Both the position numbers and the translations under genes were made by a program. Source: JADJPL01 sp040382095 (GTDB lineage Bacteria > Bacteroidota > Bacteroidia > Chitinophagales > Saprospiraceae). Taken from it: a DNA stretch of 64,000 bases. Shown piece after piece: positions 49,788-58,431 of this stretch; position 1 is the first letter of the stretch, and the number at the start of each line of letters is the position of its first letter. The DNA lies in contig JBEIGB010000008.1 of assembly GCA_040382095.1 (NCBI GenBank), positions 3,307 to 67,306 of the forward strand, written 5' to 3'. The notes beneath the pieces were generated by a model. The model was not told the DNA's origin. It did not search any database and saw nothing but the letters and a program-made list of their open reading frames with translations.

Positions 49788-52586
49788 ATGTTTATGGTAA
49801 AAAGATTGTTTTTGACATGGCCTTTCTGTGTATTGGCCCTGTTGTACCCGGCCGCACAGGACATGCCGCTCAAAAAACTCCAGCAAGCCGACGTTGCCGG
49901 CTGGAAACGCATCGAAAACCCCGCTATTTCCAATAATGGGCGTTGGGTCGTTTATTCCCTTGTCCCTAACGAGGGCGATCCTTCTCTGCACCTTTTCGAC
50001 GGACAATCCCAGAAAACGCTGGACTTTCCGCGTGGGGAACGGGCTACGTTCAGTGCTGACGACCAGTATCTGGTCTTTGCCCTGAAGCCCGGGCGCCTGG
50101 AGTTAATGGAAAAACGGCGGCAAAAAGTGAAAAAAGAAGACCTGCCGGGGGATACCCTTGCCATACTCGACCTCGCCAGCCTCCAACTGCGAAAAGTACC
50201 CCAGCTCAAATCCTTTCAACTTCCCTCGAAATGGGCCGGATGGCTCGCTTACCATCTCGAGCCGGAAAAAACAACCGTCCGGGACTCTACAGCAAAGGAC
50301 CGGAAAAAAGAAAGTGCCGATAATGGCAGCCGCCTGGTTTTCCTCAACCTCAAGACCCTGGAAGAAACGGTTGCCCCTTTCGTGAAATCGTTCGCTCTTG
50401 CCGAAGAAGCGCCCTTTGGAATATTCCATACTACCGGTAATGACCGGGAGCACTCCGCGGGAGTATATTTGTTTAATCCCGATGTTCCCGGGTTTAGACC
50501 GCTTTTCCGCGCCAAGGGCCAGATCAAAAATTTGAAAATGAGCCGGAACGGTTCCCAGGCTGCTTTTATCGCAGACCTCGACACGACAAAAGCAATCGTC
50601 CGGCCCTGGGCACTCTATCACTGGAAAGGCGGGGCCGATACCGCAAGGCTCGCCATAGGTAACGGACATACCGTTCTGAACGGGGATATGATAATAAGCG
50701 AGCATGCCTCCCTGAATTTTTCTAAAGATGGGTCTAAGCTCTTTTTTGGGATTGCCTACCCGCCCGTTTTACAGGACACCTCCCTCCTGGAAGAAGAAAT
50801 CGTACAGGTGGAAGTATGGAATTATCGCGATGAGCGGATCTATCCACAACAAAAAGTGCAGATGAACGCCGACCAGCGCAAGTCCTTCCTCGCAGTATGG
50901 CACACCCCAATCGGAAAAGCCGTTGCCCTTGGCAGCCCTGAACGGCCTGACGTCAGTACCGGTAAGGAGGGCGATGCCACCTTTGCCCTCGCCTATACTT
51001 CAGCCGCTTATCAGGCCGCAGCGACCTGGGAAGGCAGTGCTGCGAAAGACGTCTTCCTCATAGATGTCGCAAGTGGAAAAAGCCAGTTGCTCGAAAATAG
51101 CCTGCGTGGCAATCCCGCATTCTCGCCGGAAGCAAAATACGTCTATTGGTATAGCGAGCCCGATTCTGCATGGTACACCTATAATATTATGCTCAAGGCC
51201 AAAGTCAAAGTGGCCGGTAACCATATCGGACGCTTCTGGGACGAGCTCAACGACGTTCCGGACTATCCCAATGCCTATGGTATCGCCGGCTGGACTACCC
51301 AGGACGATTATCTGATGATTTACGACCGCTATGATATTTGGCTCATTGACCCGACTGGCCGACAAAAACCAGTCAACCTCACCAATGGCCGCGAGACCAA
51401 TACCCGTATGCGCTACATCCGTACAGATCCCGCGGAAAAAGCAATCGAAGAAGTCAAACCTTTGCTGTTGCATTTCCGGAACGAAAACAGTAAAGCAGAA
51501 GGTTACCTTTGGTATGACATCCATGCTGGCAGCAAGCGCATTGTACAGCAAGGGGCATTTGCCTACCGGCCACAGGTCATAAAAGCCAAAAATGCTGTCA
51601 AATACGTTTTTTCCAGGGAAAACTACCAGGAATTTCCCGATCTCCTCTACAGCAGTAACCTGAGCGATTTTACCAAAATCAGCAATGCCAACCCGCAGCA
51701 AAAAGAATTTGGCTGGGGCACTATTTCCCTGTACGAATGGACTTCCCTCGACGGGCAGAAGCTTCAGGGGCTTTTGGTCAAACCCTCCGGTTTTGACCCC
51801 TCTAAAAAGTACCCCATGATCGTCAACTTTTACGAGCGCAGCTCCGATGGACTGCACTCGCACCGTGCCCCGGAATGGCACCGCTCCCAAATCAACTATA
51901 CCTATTATGCCAGCAGAGGCTATCTCGTTTTTAACCCGGACATCCCCTACCGGGAAGGATACCCGGGCGAAAGTGCCTATAATGCAGTAGTATCCGGCAC
52001 GGCTTCCCTGATTGACCAGGGCTTTGTGGACAAAGCAAACATCGGTATCCAGGGCCATAGCTGGGGCGGCTACCAGATCGCCTACCTGCTGACCAGGACA
52101 GATATGTTCAAATGTGCAGAATCGGGTGCGCCAGTTGTGAATATGATTTCCGCCTACGGGGGCATCCGCTGGGAAAGCGGGGTCAGCCGGATGTTTCAGT
52201 ACGAAAAACAACAAAGCCGTATCGGTGCCCCGCTCTGGGATAAGCCTTTACGCTACCTGGAAAACTCTCCTATTTTCTTCGCGGATAAAATCAATACCCC
52301 CGTACTGATTATGCATAATGATGCGGATGGTGCAGTGCCCTGGTATCAGGGGATCGAATTTTATATGGCAATGCGCAGGATGAACAAACCCGCCTGGATG
52401 CTCAATTACAATGGCGAACCCCACTGGCCTGTAAAGCTGCAAAACCGGAAAGACTTTCAGCTCCGTATGGAACAATTCTTCGACCATTACCTCATGGCCG
52501 GTACATTGCCCAAATGGATGCGGGATGGCGTACCCGCAATAGAAAAGGGTATCCGTCAGGGGTATGAACCTGCGGGCAGGGAATAG
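49788..52586 (+). CDS. S9 family serine peptidase (prolyl oligopeptidase type)
   Basis: Secreted or periplasmic alpha/beta-hydrolase peptidase of 932 residues. The start is the ATG giving MFMVKRLFLTWPFCVLALLY, a signal peptide ending near PAAQ; a second ATG two codons later is equally possible, and an upstream TTG was rejected. Residues about 30-650 form a beta-propeller-like region, and the C-terminal 280 residues are the hydrolase with the nucleophile S758 in IQGHSWGGYQIAYL, the acid D847 in HNDADGAVPWYQG and the base H879 in NGEPHWPVK. Acylaminoacyl or dipeptidyl peptidase activity cannot be told apart here. A palindromic element follows its stop. Confidence 0.93.
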   Translation: MFMVKRLFLTWPFCVLALLYPAAQDMPLKKLQQADVAGWKRIENPAISNNGRWVVYSLVPNEGDPSLHLFDGQSQKTLDFPRGERATFSADDQYLVFALKPGRLELMEKRRQKVKKEDLPGDTLAILDLASLQLRKVPQLKSFQLPSKWAGWLAYHLEPEKTTVRDSTAKDRKKESADNGSRLVFLNLKTLEETVAPFVKSFALAEEAPFGIFHTTGNDREHSAGVYLFNPDVPGFRPLFRAKGQIKNLKMSRNGSQAAFIADLDTTKAIVRPWALYHWKGGADTARLAIGNGHTVLNGDMIISEHASLNFSKDGSKLFFGIAYPPVLQDTSLLEEEIVQVEVWNYRDERIYPQQKVQMNADQRKSFLAVWHTPIGKAVALGSPERPDVSTGKEGDATFALAYTSAAYQAAATWEGSAAKDVFLIDVASGKSQLLENSLRGNPAFSPEAKYVYWYSEPDSAWYTYNIMLKAKVKVAGNHIGRFWDELNDVPDYPNAYGIAGWTTQDDYLMIYDRYDIWLIDPTGRQKPVNLTNGRETNTRMRYIRTDPAEKAIEEVKPLLLHFRNENSKAEGYLWYDIHAGSKRIVQQGAFAYRPQVIKAKNAVKYVFSRENYQEFPDLLYSSNLSDFTKISNANPQQKEFGWGTISLYEWTSLDGQKLQGLLVKPSGFDPSKKYPMIVNFYERSSDGLHSHRAPEWHRSQINYTYYASRGYLVFNPDIPYREGYPGESAYNAVVSGTASLIDQGFVDKANIGIQGHSWGGYQIAYLLTRTDMFKCAESGAPVVNMISAYGGIRWESGVSRMFQYEKQQSRIGAPLWDKPLRYLENSPIFFADKINTPVLIMHNDADGAVPWYQGIEFYMAMRRMNKPAWMLNYNGEPHWPVKLQNRKDFQLRMEQFFDHYLMAGTLPKWMRDGVPAIEKGIRQGYEPAGRE

Positions 52587-52620
52587 CTTTAAAACGCGGG
52601 AGTGTTGAAATCGCTTGGAA

Positions 52621-52766
52621 GATAATATTTCGAATGTGCACCGTTTTCCTGATTTTACTTTTTAAAATCAGGAAAACGATGCACATTCGAAATATTCGTT
52701 GGCGGCACAAGCCACCTTCTGCGGTAAAAGTACCTTTTTACACAGCCCCATACTTATGACGCCGTC
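52621..52766. repeat. Palindromic intergenic element, copy 3 (inverted orientation)
   Basis: It lies between the 3' ends of the S9 peptidase (plus) and fasciclin (minus) genes. The 34-base arms at 52624-52657 and 52663-52696 pair except for one position, which becomes a G-U pair in a minus-strand RNA; the loop is CTTTT. Read on the minus strand it has the shared flank CATAAGTATGGGGCTGTGTA and a GGTGGCTTGTGCCGCC remnant of the small hairpin. The boundary on the peptidase side is uncertain; no GGCTGTCTCAT end was found. Confidence 0.8.
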
Positions 52767-52839
52767 CCGAAAATATTGGCGCCACGCTAAAAGTCTTTTC
52801 TGGCCCTTCTGCCAGGTTTGCTGTGATCGTGGGCGGAAA

Positions 52840-53334
52840 TTACTTCAGGATACGGTTGACGAAGTACAGGTAGCCTTGTTTCGTCTTAACCGTTTTTACG
52901 ACAGTTGCCCCGCCGATCTGGAGGCCGGAGGCCGCATTGGACACCGGTGTTGTTTTTCCGTTTAACAGGGTAAGACTTCCGGCGGCAGGCAATTTTGACG
53001 GAGGGAAAGCCCCGGTTGCAATATGTCCTTTCACGATTTCCGTACCAGCAGCGCTGTTGGCGGGATCCATCAGGACCATGAGTTCGTCCATTCCGAGAGC
53101 GGCAAACGTTGCGTCCAATGGGACGATAAGTGTATATTTTTCTTTGCCGAGTAAGTTTTCGAATCCGCCGCCGCCTTCTACCAGGCGTTCAAAAGTAGTG
53201 GCAGTCTGCTCATTGCGCAGGGCCTGGGCAAAATTTTCTGCAGTAGGCAGTCCTGCGCTGCTTGCGCAATACTGCAGGAGTAAGAATAGGAAGGTTATCC
53301 AGGACAGGATACCCAATGTTTTTTGAACACGCAT
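52840..53334 (-). CDS. Fasciclin (FAS1) domain protein
   Basis: Exported protein of 164 residues with one FAS1 domain, a fold used in adhesion. The N-terminus is a signal peptide (MRVQKTLGILSWITFLFLLL); a cysteine at C23 sits in QYCASS, a weak lipobox. The H1 region is LIVPLDATFAALG, and the H2 region is VKGHIATGAFP, followed by LTLLNGKTTPVSN and a C-terminal GYLYFVNRILK. It is convergent with the S9 peptidase gene. A 436-base gap lies upstream. Confidence 0.9.
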   Translation of the reverse strand: MRVQKTLGILSWITFLFLLLQYCASSAGLPTAENFAQALRNEQTATTFERLVEGGGGFENLLGKEKYTLIVPLDATFAALGMDELMVLMDPANSAAGTEIVKGHIATGAFPPSKLPAAGSLTLLNGKTTPVSNAASGLQIGGATVVKTVKTKQGYLYFVNRILK

Positions 53335-53395
53335 AGGTGTGTATTTATTAAAGGTGATGAGGAATTATTTCCTGGGCAAAGATAGGTATTCCCTG

Positions 53396-53431
53396 AAAAA
53401 AAAGCTGTCGCCCCTTGTGCAGGAGCGACAG
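53396..53431 (-). terminator. Intrinsic terminator with no gene in front of it
   Basis: On the minus strand CTGTCGC (53431-53425) pairs with GCGACAG (53411-53405) around a 13-base loop, followed by C and eight U (53403-53396). It lies 62 bases upstream of the fasciclin ATG. The minus strand between here and 53770 has no visible protein gene, so it would end a short non-coding transcript, or act as a leader attenuator for the fasciclin gene. Confidence 0.65.
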
Positions 53432-53577
53432 TTCTGCTGGTTATGAGGCATAGAACGCCCCGAAGGATGGAGATTAACCAGCTACACTTGATTGAACACC
53501 CAATTGACCATGGTTAGCAGAAAAATCTTGTTAACCTTTTTCTGATACAAAGAAAGGCATGTTGACTTTCATATTCA

Positions 53578-53591
53578 GTGATAAAAATCAC
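53578..53591. promoter_or_regulatory. Crp/Fnr-type palindrome, distal site
   Basis: GTGAT-AAAA-ATCAC has perfectly inverted half-sites with the TGA-N6-TCA spacing of Crp/Fnr-family operators. It lies in the gap 53335-53770, about 180 bases before the thioredoxin-like gene. The gap holds no protein gene; apart from this site, the next one and the terminator at 53396-53431, nothing else was recognised. Confidence 0.5.
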
Positions 53592-53679
53592 GTTTGTGGG
53601 TGATTATTGTCACCCTCCCCCGCGCTGCGGCGTTGCAGGTGTGCGCCGCAGGTGGTTTGGGCAGGGAATTGAGCTTTGC

Positions 53680-53692
53680 TGACATAAATCAA
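53680..53692. promoter_or_regulatory. Crp/Fnr-type half-conserved site, proximal
   Basis: TGACATAAATCAA has the same TGA-N6-TCA layout as the distal site and lies 79 bases before the thioredoxin-like ATG, a position compatible with activation. It is less symmetric than the distal site. Confidence 0.4.
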
Positions 53693-53770
53693 CGCCTTGC
53701 CTGATCCCTATCATCCTGAAAGCGGCCACAAGTTGCTAAATTGACCTTTGAAATCTGGAAAACGATATCC

Positions 53771-54046
53771 ATGCAGGAGGATAAGAAAAATATTATGGTG
53801 TTAGGAGTCGGCACATCGAAGGACAGAGCGTTGATGGTCACGGTATGGGCGGCGGCGCGGAAGCTGGGTATTCCCGCCAATATCGTCCTTGTGACAGATC
53901 TCGACCGCATACTGGCATCCGGCGCCCAGGCCATACCCGCATTGGTGCTTGAAGATCAAGTAGTTAGTGAAGGGGAATTGCCCAGTGCGGCGGAGGTGAT
54001 TTCCCTGCTGCAATTTTTTTTTGGAAATCCCCTCAAGGTAATCTGA
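53771..54046 (+). CDS. Thioredoxin-like protein without redox cysteines
   Basis: Protein of 91 residues resembling the small 'redox-active disulfide protein' thioredoxin-like family. The layout VLGVGTSKDRALMVTVWAAA, a middle VTDLDRILASGAQAIPALVL with the cis-proline, and DQVVSEGELPSAAEVISLL fits that fold. Where the family has G-C-P-K-C, this protein has G14-T15-S16-K17-D18, so both cysteines are gone and disulfide exchange is not possible. The start MQEDKKNIMVLG was chosen; a frame ten codons longer exists. The universal stress gene follows after 45 bases. Confidence 0.75.
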   Translation: MQEDKKNIMVLGVGTSKDRALMVTVWAAARKLGIPANIVLVTDLDRILASGAQAIPALVLEDQVVSEGELPSAAEVISLLQFFFGNPLKVI

Positions 54047-54091
54047 ATTTGCCGGAAAAAGCCGTTATTACACGACGTAAAAACTACCATT

Positions 54092-54961
54092 ATGATCCGA
54101 CAGATTCTTTTCCCAACTGATTTTTCAGCATCGGCCATTCATGCTTTTCCGGCAGTACTGCGCCTTGCGGCTCATTTTGGGGCCGAGGTCACGACCGTAC
54201 ACACGTATTTAGCGCCTTCCATATCGGCAGGATACCTGACGCATACCATAAAGGAAATCCTGGAATCTATCGAGCTGGAAGCTTTTGAGCATATAAAGGA
54301 CAAGCTGCCCCTACTCCATGCGATGGCTGCCGACCTTGGCCTGGGGGATATTCAAATCCGGCATGCGATCAGCCCAGGCAAAGATATTATCGAGGGCCTT
54401 GCCCGGTCTGCAGGTACAGAGAAAGGCGATTTGATCGTTATGGGCACTTCTGGTGTCCAGGGCATCCAGGAATTGTTCAAGGGATCCGTTGCTTCGGAGG
54501 TAATGGAGAATGCCCCCTGCCCCGTACTTGTCATTCCGCAGGCTGCCGGGTTAGCGCCCGAGGTTATGCGAATCGTATATGCGATTGGCGATGGTCCGCA
54601 CGAACCCGCGTCTCAGATCTGGATAAAACAGTTTGCCATTGGACTTGGTGCGACGCTGGTATGGACCAACCAGCCTGGCATAGATTTCAATGCATTCGCC
54701 GATTTCCAGGCTTCGCAGCAAGATATATCCATCAACCAACATTTTGCTTTTTGTGCTTCCTGGCAAGCAGAAGGCGACTTACTCAGCTTTCTGGAAGCTG
54801 AAAAAGCCGATCTCCTTGCCCTGCAGGTCCGGCAGACCGGTTTTTTCCATGAGCTTTTTCAACAAAACTTTGGTAAGCACCTTGCGAAAACCTTGATTTT
54901 CCCGCTATTGGGCATCCCGGAGGCTTTTCTTGCCCGCCAGGAGACCCCTGGTGGCGAATAA
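54092..54961 (+). CDS. Universal stress protein, tandem UspA domains
   Basis: Cytoplasmic stress protein of 289 residues. The N-terminal domain (about 1-150) starts MIRQILFPTDFSASAIHAFP and carries the ATP-binding motif MGTSGVQGIQELFKGSVASE followed by APCPVLVIPQ. The second domain (about 155-280) is degenerate, with no glycine-rich ATP loop visible. It is downstream of the thioredoxin-like gene and two Crp/Fnr-type boxes, which fits induction by low oxygen or another stress (inference). It is convergent with the aldolase-like gene. Confidence 0.93.
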   Translation: MIRQILFPTDFSASAIHAFPAVLRLAAHFGAEVTTVHTYLAPSISAGYLTHTIKEILESIELEAFEHIKDKLPLLHAMAADLGLGDIQIRHAISPGKDIIEGLARSAGTEKGDLIVMGTSGVQGIQELFKGSVASEVMENAPCPVLVIPQAAGLAPEVMRIVYAIGDGPHEPASQIWIKQFAIGLGATLVWTNQPGIDFNAFADFQASQQDISINQHFAFCASWQAEGDLLSFLEAEKADLLALQVRQTGFFHELFQQNFGKHLAKTLIFPLLGIPEAFLARQETPGGE

Positions 54962-55024
54962 GCAGAAATCCCGGGGTGGGGTACGATCAAGGGCAGCTCC
55001 GGATTTGGAAACCTGTCGCGGGGT

Positions 55025-56137
55025 TTAAAAGCGCATCATTTCGATATGCTCCCCGTCCAGCGTCCGAAAGGATTTCATCACATCAGCGGTCATACAGGAA
55101 TGGATTGGCAGGAATCCGAGAATATCGCCTGGCTTTACCGTATCAATCCAAGGTTTGCCGGCTTTTACGATACCATGTTCTTGTGACAGCGCCCGCAGGA
55201 AGGGCCTGTCCCCCTCGGGGAGTTGCCAGCCCTGTGCCGTCCATTCTACCATCCATCCATAATCCTCGGTCCCGTCAGGCCGCAGCGACCGGTCTTTGGA
55301 AAAATGGACCCCTCCGCCATACACGACGATTTCCTGCCGTTCCGGATGTACCGCTACGACGGGACAAGCCAGGACCACAGCAATATCGTTGACGCCACAG
55401 GATCCGATATTGGCCTGCATCACGTCATAAAATACAAAGTTGCCCGGCCGGATTTCGCCGGCTCCGGGAAAAGTGTCGAGTAAGCTACAGGAAGGCGTGT
55501 CGCCAATAGAAATAAGCGCATCCGGGAAGGGGCCAAAGAATTTATCCCCCAACGCACGCAGCTTCGGGAGGTAGTTGTCCTGAATAGCACGGACGCCTGT
55601 TTCGTTTCTTTCCCTGTAAGTATGGCCTGCATGTGCAAGAAAGCCGGCAAACCCCGCATTGCGGCTATTGGCGATCCGCTCGACGATACGTTCCAGCCTC
55701 ACGTGGTCGTCTATATCCACCCCGGTACGGTGTGTACCTACATCCACCTTTACAAATAACTGTACGCGCTGGCGTAGATGCCTTTCGAGGAACTGCAAGC
55801 TCTCTACCCCTTCCACCAGCAAGTTGAGCTGGATATATGCCGCCAGCCGGTTGATTAAATCTATCTCCAGGAGGTTGACCGGAAAAGCGACCGTAATATC
55901 GAGCCAGTGGTCGTTGGCAAAATACTCCGCCATACGCAGGGAAGAAACGGTGATTTTTTCCACCCCGGCCTGCCGGAACCACCGCCCGATGCCACTGGAT
56001 TGATGGGTCTTGAAATGTGGCCTGAAGATTACGTTATTGCGTTTTGCCTTTTCTGCCATCCGCTCAATGTTGTCTATACATTTCGAGCGGTCGAGGATAA
56101 GGGTCGGAACAGTAATTTTACCTTGCATGATTACCAT
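55025..56137 (-). CDS. PLP-dependent D-threonine aldolase / D-serine dehydratase-like enzyme
   Basis: Fold-type III PLP enzyme of 370 residues with an alanine-racemase-like N-terminal barrel and a DSD1-type C-terminal domain. The start region TVPTLILDRSKCIDNIERMA and the PLP-lysine in FRPHFKTHQSSGIGRW (K43) are typical, as are VKVDVGTHRTGVDIDD, FLAHAGHTY and SIGDTPSCS. The C-terminal H346 and C348 in LPIHSCMTADVM match the metal ligands of the family. The reaction on D-threonine, D-serine or a related 3-hydroxy amino acid cannot be decided. An ATG three codons further in is possible. Confidence 0.88.
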   Translation of the reverse strand: MVIMQGKITVPTLILDRSKCIDNIERMAEKAKRNNVIFRPHFKTHQSSGIGRWFRQAGVEKITVSSLRMAEYFANDHWLDITVAFPVNLLEIDLINRLAAYIQLNLLVEGVESLQFLERHLRQRVQLFVKVDVGTHRTGVDIDDHVRLERIVERIANSRNAGFAGFLAHAGHTYRERNETGVRAIQDNYLPKLRALGDKFFGPFPDALISIGDTPSCSLLDTFPGAGEIRPGNFVFYDVMQANIGSCGVNDIAVVLACPVVAVHPERQEIVVYGGGVHFSKDRSLRPDGTEDYGWMVEWTAQGWQLPEGDRPFLRALSQEHGIVKAGKPWIDTVKPGDILGFLPIHSCMTADVMKSFRTLDGEHIEMMRF

Positions 56138-56684
56138 GGATTTTACAGCTTCAGGCCATGCCCTTTGCCCCTGAAAGATGAAAAACCAGGGCTTTTACCA
56201 CTATATCGGATTTGTAGTGGCGGGATGCCCCGGCGAAAAATAGTTTTTCCCAATGTCCTGACCCCTTCCTAACACCCCTGCTTACCATGAAGCCAGCCAA
56301 AAAATGCCCAGGTGCTACCGCAAAGGGAACCGCATTTTTACATCCGGTCGGGCCAAAACATTTTTTGCCAAAAGTAATATTAATTGAAAAGAACGTATTA
56401 ATTTAGCGGTGCGATATTTCCCTCCTAATTTTATCGCAGCTTCAAACTAATCTGTTCCGTGCGGGCATTCATTAGCCCTCACTTCTACCCCTGGATTCTA
56501 ACTTACTTCGCTTTGAGAATACCTGTCGTTTGTGGCCACCGTACTGGCTGTGGCACAAATGGCTGGGATCTTTCGTGTGGCAGGATATCAATGACTGCAT
56601 CAACATGAAAGCCGGTGTCATCTATTACGTGTACCTGTTTTACCCAAATGCACAACAACTATTCGCACCGGAAAAAACCTAAAT
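56138..56684. other. Divergent gap with a possible gene remnant
   Basis: This 547-base gap between the aldolase-like and ArsR-like genes holds no complete gene. A small hairpin CCACTA/TAGTGG lies at 56198-56220. From about 56475 to the stop at 56682 a plus-strand frame runs without a start codon through WPPYWLWHKWLGSFVWQDIN and INMKAGVIYYVYLFY, ending three bases before the next ATG. It may be a decayed gene end or chance. Confidence 0.35.
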
Positions 56685-57086
56685 ATGGAAGAGTATATAA
56701 TTAACAATACGCTAAATACTATGCACACTATTGAAACACTGACAGCTATGCGCCCAAAAAATGAAAGGGACATCAGTAAGGCAATCGAACTGCTCAACGC
56801 ACTCGTACACCCTGGCACCCGCAGCATCCTGGAATTTTTTCACGAATACCGGGAAGGCACCTATGTGGACCTTCTGGTGCACTGCCAGGAGGTCCAGTTG
56901 GATCGCAACCTGCAATTTCTTGTCAAGGCGGGAATCCTGATCCAACGGGAGACCTATGCCGGGACGAAATACCGCACCAACAGGATAAAATTATTCCGGG
57001 TCAGGAAAGCGGCGCTTGCTTTAACAACGAACAAGCCAGATATACTGGAAGTACTTCGGAAGATTGAAATCGGGGCAAATTTATAA
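56685..57086 (+). CDS. ArsR-like winged-helix regulator
   Basis: Predicted DNA-binding protein of 133 residues. The segment ALVHPGTRSILEFFHEYREG followed by TYVDLLVHCQEVQLDRNLQF and LVKAGILIQRETYAGTKYRT matches the helix-turn-helix and wing of the ArsR family. No metal-binding cysteine pair is seen, so it is not a classical arsenic sensor. The first ATG is preceded by an A-rich stretch; the one 12 codons later (56721) is an alternative. There is no obvious target beside it. Confidence 0.75.
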   Translation: MEEYIINNTLNTMHTIETLTAMRPKNERDISKAIELLNALVHPGTRSILEFFHEYREGTYVDLLVHCQEVQLDRNLQFLVKAGILIQRETYAGTKYRTNRIKLFRVRKAALALTTNKPDILEVLRKIEIGANL

Positions 57087-57317
57087 ATGCCGATGAGGGC
57101 CGGGCTTGCTTTCCTATGCCTGGCCCCCATGCAATTCACGTCGGCAATCAACAGGTCAAAGGCAATCGGTCAGACCACAGAAGGGATTCATCAAGGGTTA
57201 AAGAAGTTTTTTCGCCCCACTATCTTTTATCTTGGTCGCATCGCCCGGACACTTTCCTTTAGCAAGCCATTATAAACGCCCAAAAGGCCCTTTCGTGCTG
57301 ACCCGTCGCACCAAAGT

Positions 57318-57827
57318 CTATTTTCTCTCCAGGTCATGCCCGGAATAATACCCTAAATCTAGATTTTTCCTGGCCTTTACGAAATATCCGACCTGACCGA
57401 CATGATAAGAAAAATGTTCCACGACATGGACCAGTATGCTTACCCCGGTTTCCTGAAATACCTGAACGGGATACACTTTCAATAAATCCCCTTCGGAAAG
57501 CCTGTCCAGGACCGCTTCGATATCGGAGGCAAGCGCATCGAGGAGTTCAATCAAGTAGGATTTGGGCAGAGGTCCGCGGGCAGAAAATTCTTCACTGCGC
57601 CGACGGTTGTCAACAGCACCGCCGAGTCCGGAGACGATCCATTGGCGGGCATTGCCGCACAGATGCAGCACCAGGTTGCCCACGCTGTTGGACGATTCGT
57701 TGGGCCGCAGCCATACTTCCTCCTCCTCCAATAAATCCAGGCAGCGTTTCAGGCGTGGCAGGGACTCTCCGAGCAGGCGCCTGCGGGTTTCCTGTATGAG
57801 CATAACGTACAACATATTATTTCCCAT
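57318..57827 (-). CDS. DinB-like (DUF1572/DfsB) four-helix protein
   Basis: Protein of 169 residues with the DinB/YfiT four-helix bundle. Metal-binding histidines of the family are seen: one in NLVLHLCGNARQWI near residue 56 and two in VVEHFSYHVGQVGYFVKARK near 138-142. This is the DUF1572-type pattern (Gly-Asn-Leu-x-x-His-Leu, then His-x3-His). The function is probably a metal-dependent thiol or stress enzyme, not known. An ATG four codons downstream (MLYVML) is possible. It is divergent from mgsA with a 205-base gap. Confidence 0.85.
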   Translation of the reverse strand: MGNNMLYVMLIQETRRRLLGESLPRLKRCLDLLEEEEVWLRPNESSNSVGNLVLHLCGNARQWIVSGLGGAVDNRRRSEEFSARGPLPKSYLIELLDALASDIEAVLDRLSEGDLLKVYPVQVFQETGVSILVHVVEHFSYHVGQVGYFVKARKNLDLGYYSGHDLERK

Positions 57828-57980
57828 CGCTCTGTTCCGGTATTTTGATTTTCTTGCCCAATTTAAAGCGATTCAACTGCTTTTTTTCTGAAAAAGATAA
57901 AAAATCCTATTTTTCGGAAATAAACCGGTGTGTCAAAACCTAAACCCCAACAGGACGCGTGATCTCCAGTCTTATTACCA

Positions 57981-58013
57981 TTTGCACCTGATACCGGAAA
58001 AAACCTACCTTTG
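57981..58013 (+). promoter_or_regulatory. Promoter of the mgsA-LOG unit
   Basis: TTTG (57981-57984) is followed after 21 bases by TACCTTTG (58006-58013), a full match to the Bacteroidota promoter. Transcription would start near 58019, giving a leader of about 14 bases before the mgsA ATG. Confidence 0.75.
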
Positions 58014-58032
58014 AGTTTAGAAAAGAAAAACA

Positions 58033-58431
58033 ATGACAATAGCCATCATTGCCCATGACGGGAAAAAAGTTGAGATGGTCGGTTTTGTACGCGACCACAT
58101 AGATTTTTTCAAAGAGCGCAATATCCAGTTGATTGCCACGGGCACCACAGGTACATATTTGGAAAAGGCGGGTCTGGAAGTCGAAAAAATGCAGAGTGGC
58201 CCCCTGGGCGGAGACGCCCAGATTGCCAGCAGGCTGGTAGAAGGAAAGATTGACCTGGTGATATTTTTTCGCGACCCCCTGGGGAAGCACCCCCATGAAG
58301 TGGACGTCAATATGTTGATGCGCTTATGCGACGTGTACAACATTCCCCTGGCCACCAACCCGGCAGCGGCACTGCGCTTTGTTCAATCCCTCAAGCTCGA
58401 GTTTTTTGAAGGGCGCAATCTTCCAAGATGA
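58033..58431 (+). CDS. mgsA: Methylglyoxal synthase
   Basis: Cytoplasmic enzyme converting dihydroxyacetone phosphate to methylglyoxal, a bypass when phosphate is limiting. The 132 residues start MTIAIIAHDGKKVEMVGFVR. The phosphate-binding GTTGTYLEK, the catalytic aspartate region GPLGGDAQIA (D61) and the FFRDPLGKHPHEVDVNMLMR motif with the second aspartate and histidines are all present. It overlaps the next gene by four bases (ATGA). Confidence 0.97.
   Translation: MTIAIIAHDGKKVEMVGFVRDHIDFFKERNIQLIATGTTGTYLEKAGLEVEKMQSGPLGGDAQIASRLVEGKIDLVIFFRDPLGKHPHEVDVNMLMRLCDVYNIPLATNPAAALRFVQSLKLEFFEGRNLPR

Noticed and set aside
57087..57317. A GC hairpin (GGGCCGGGC/GCCTGGCCC) and a short frame after the ArsR-like gene
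   Set aside because: The stem has a wobble and no U-run follows, and the 62-codon frame looks random; no feature could be supported.
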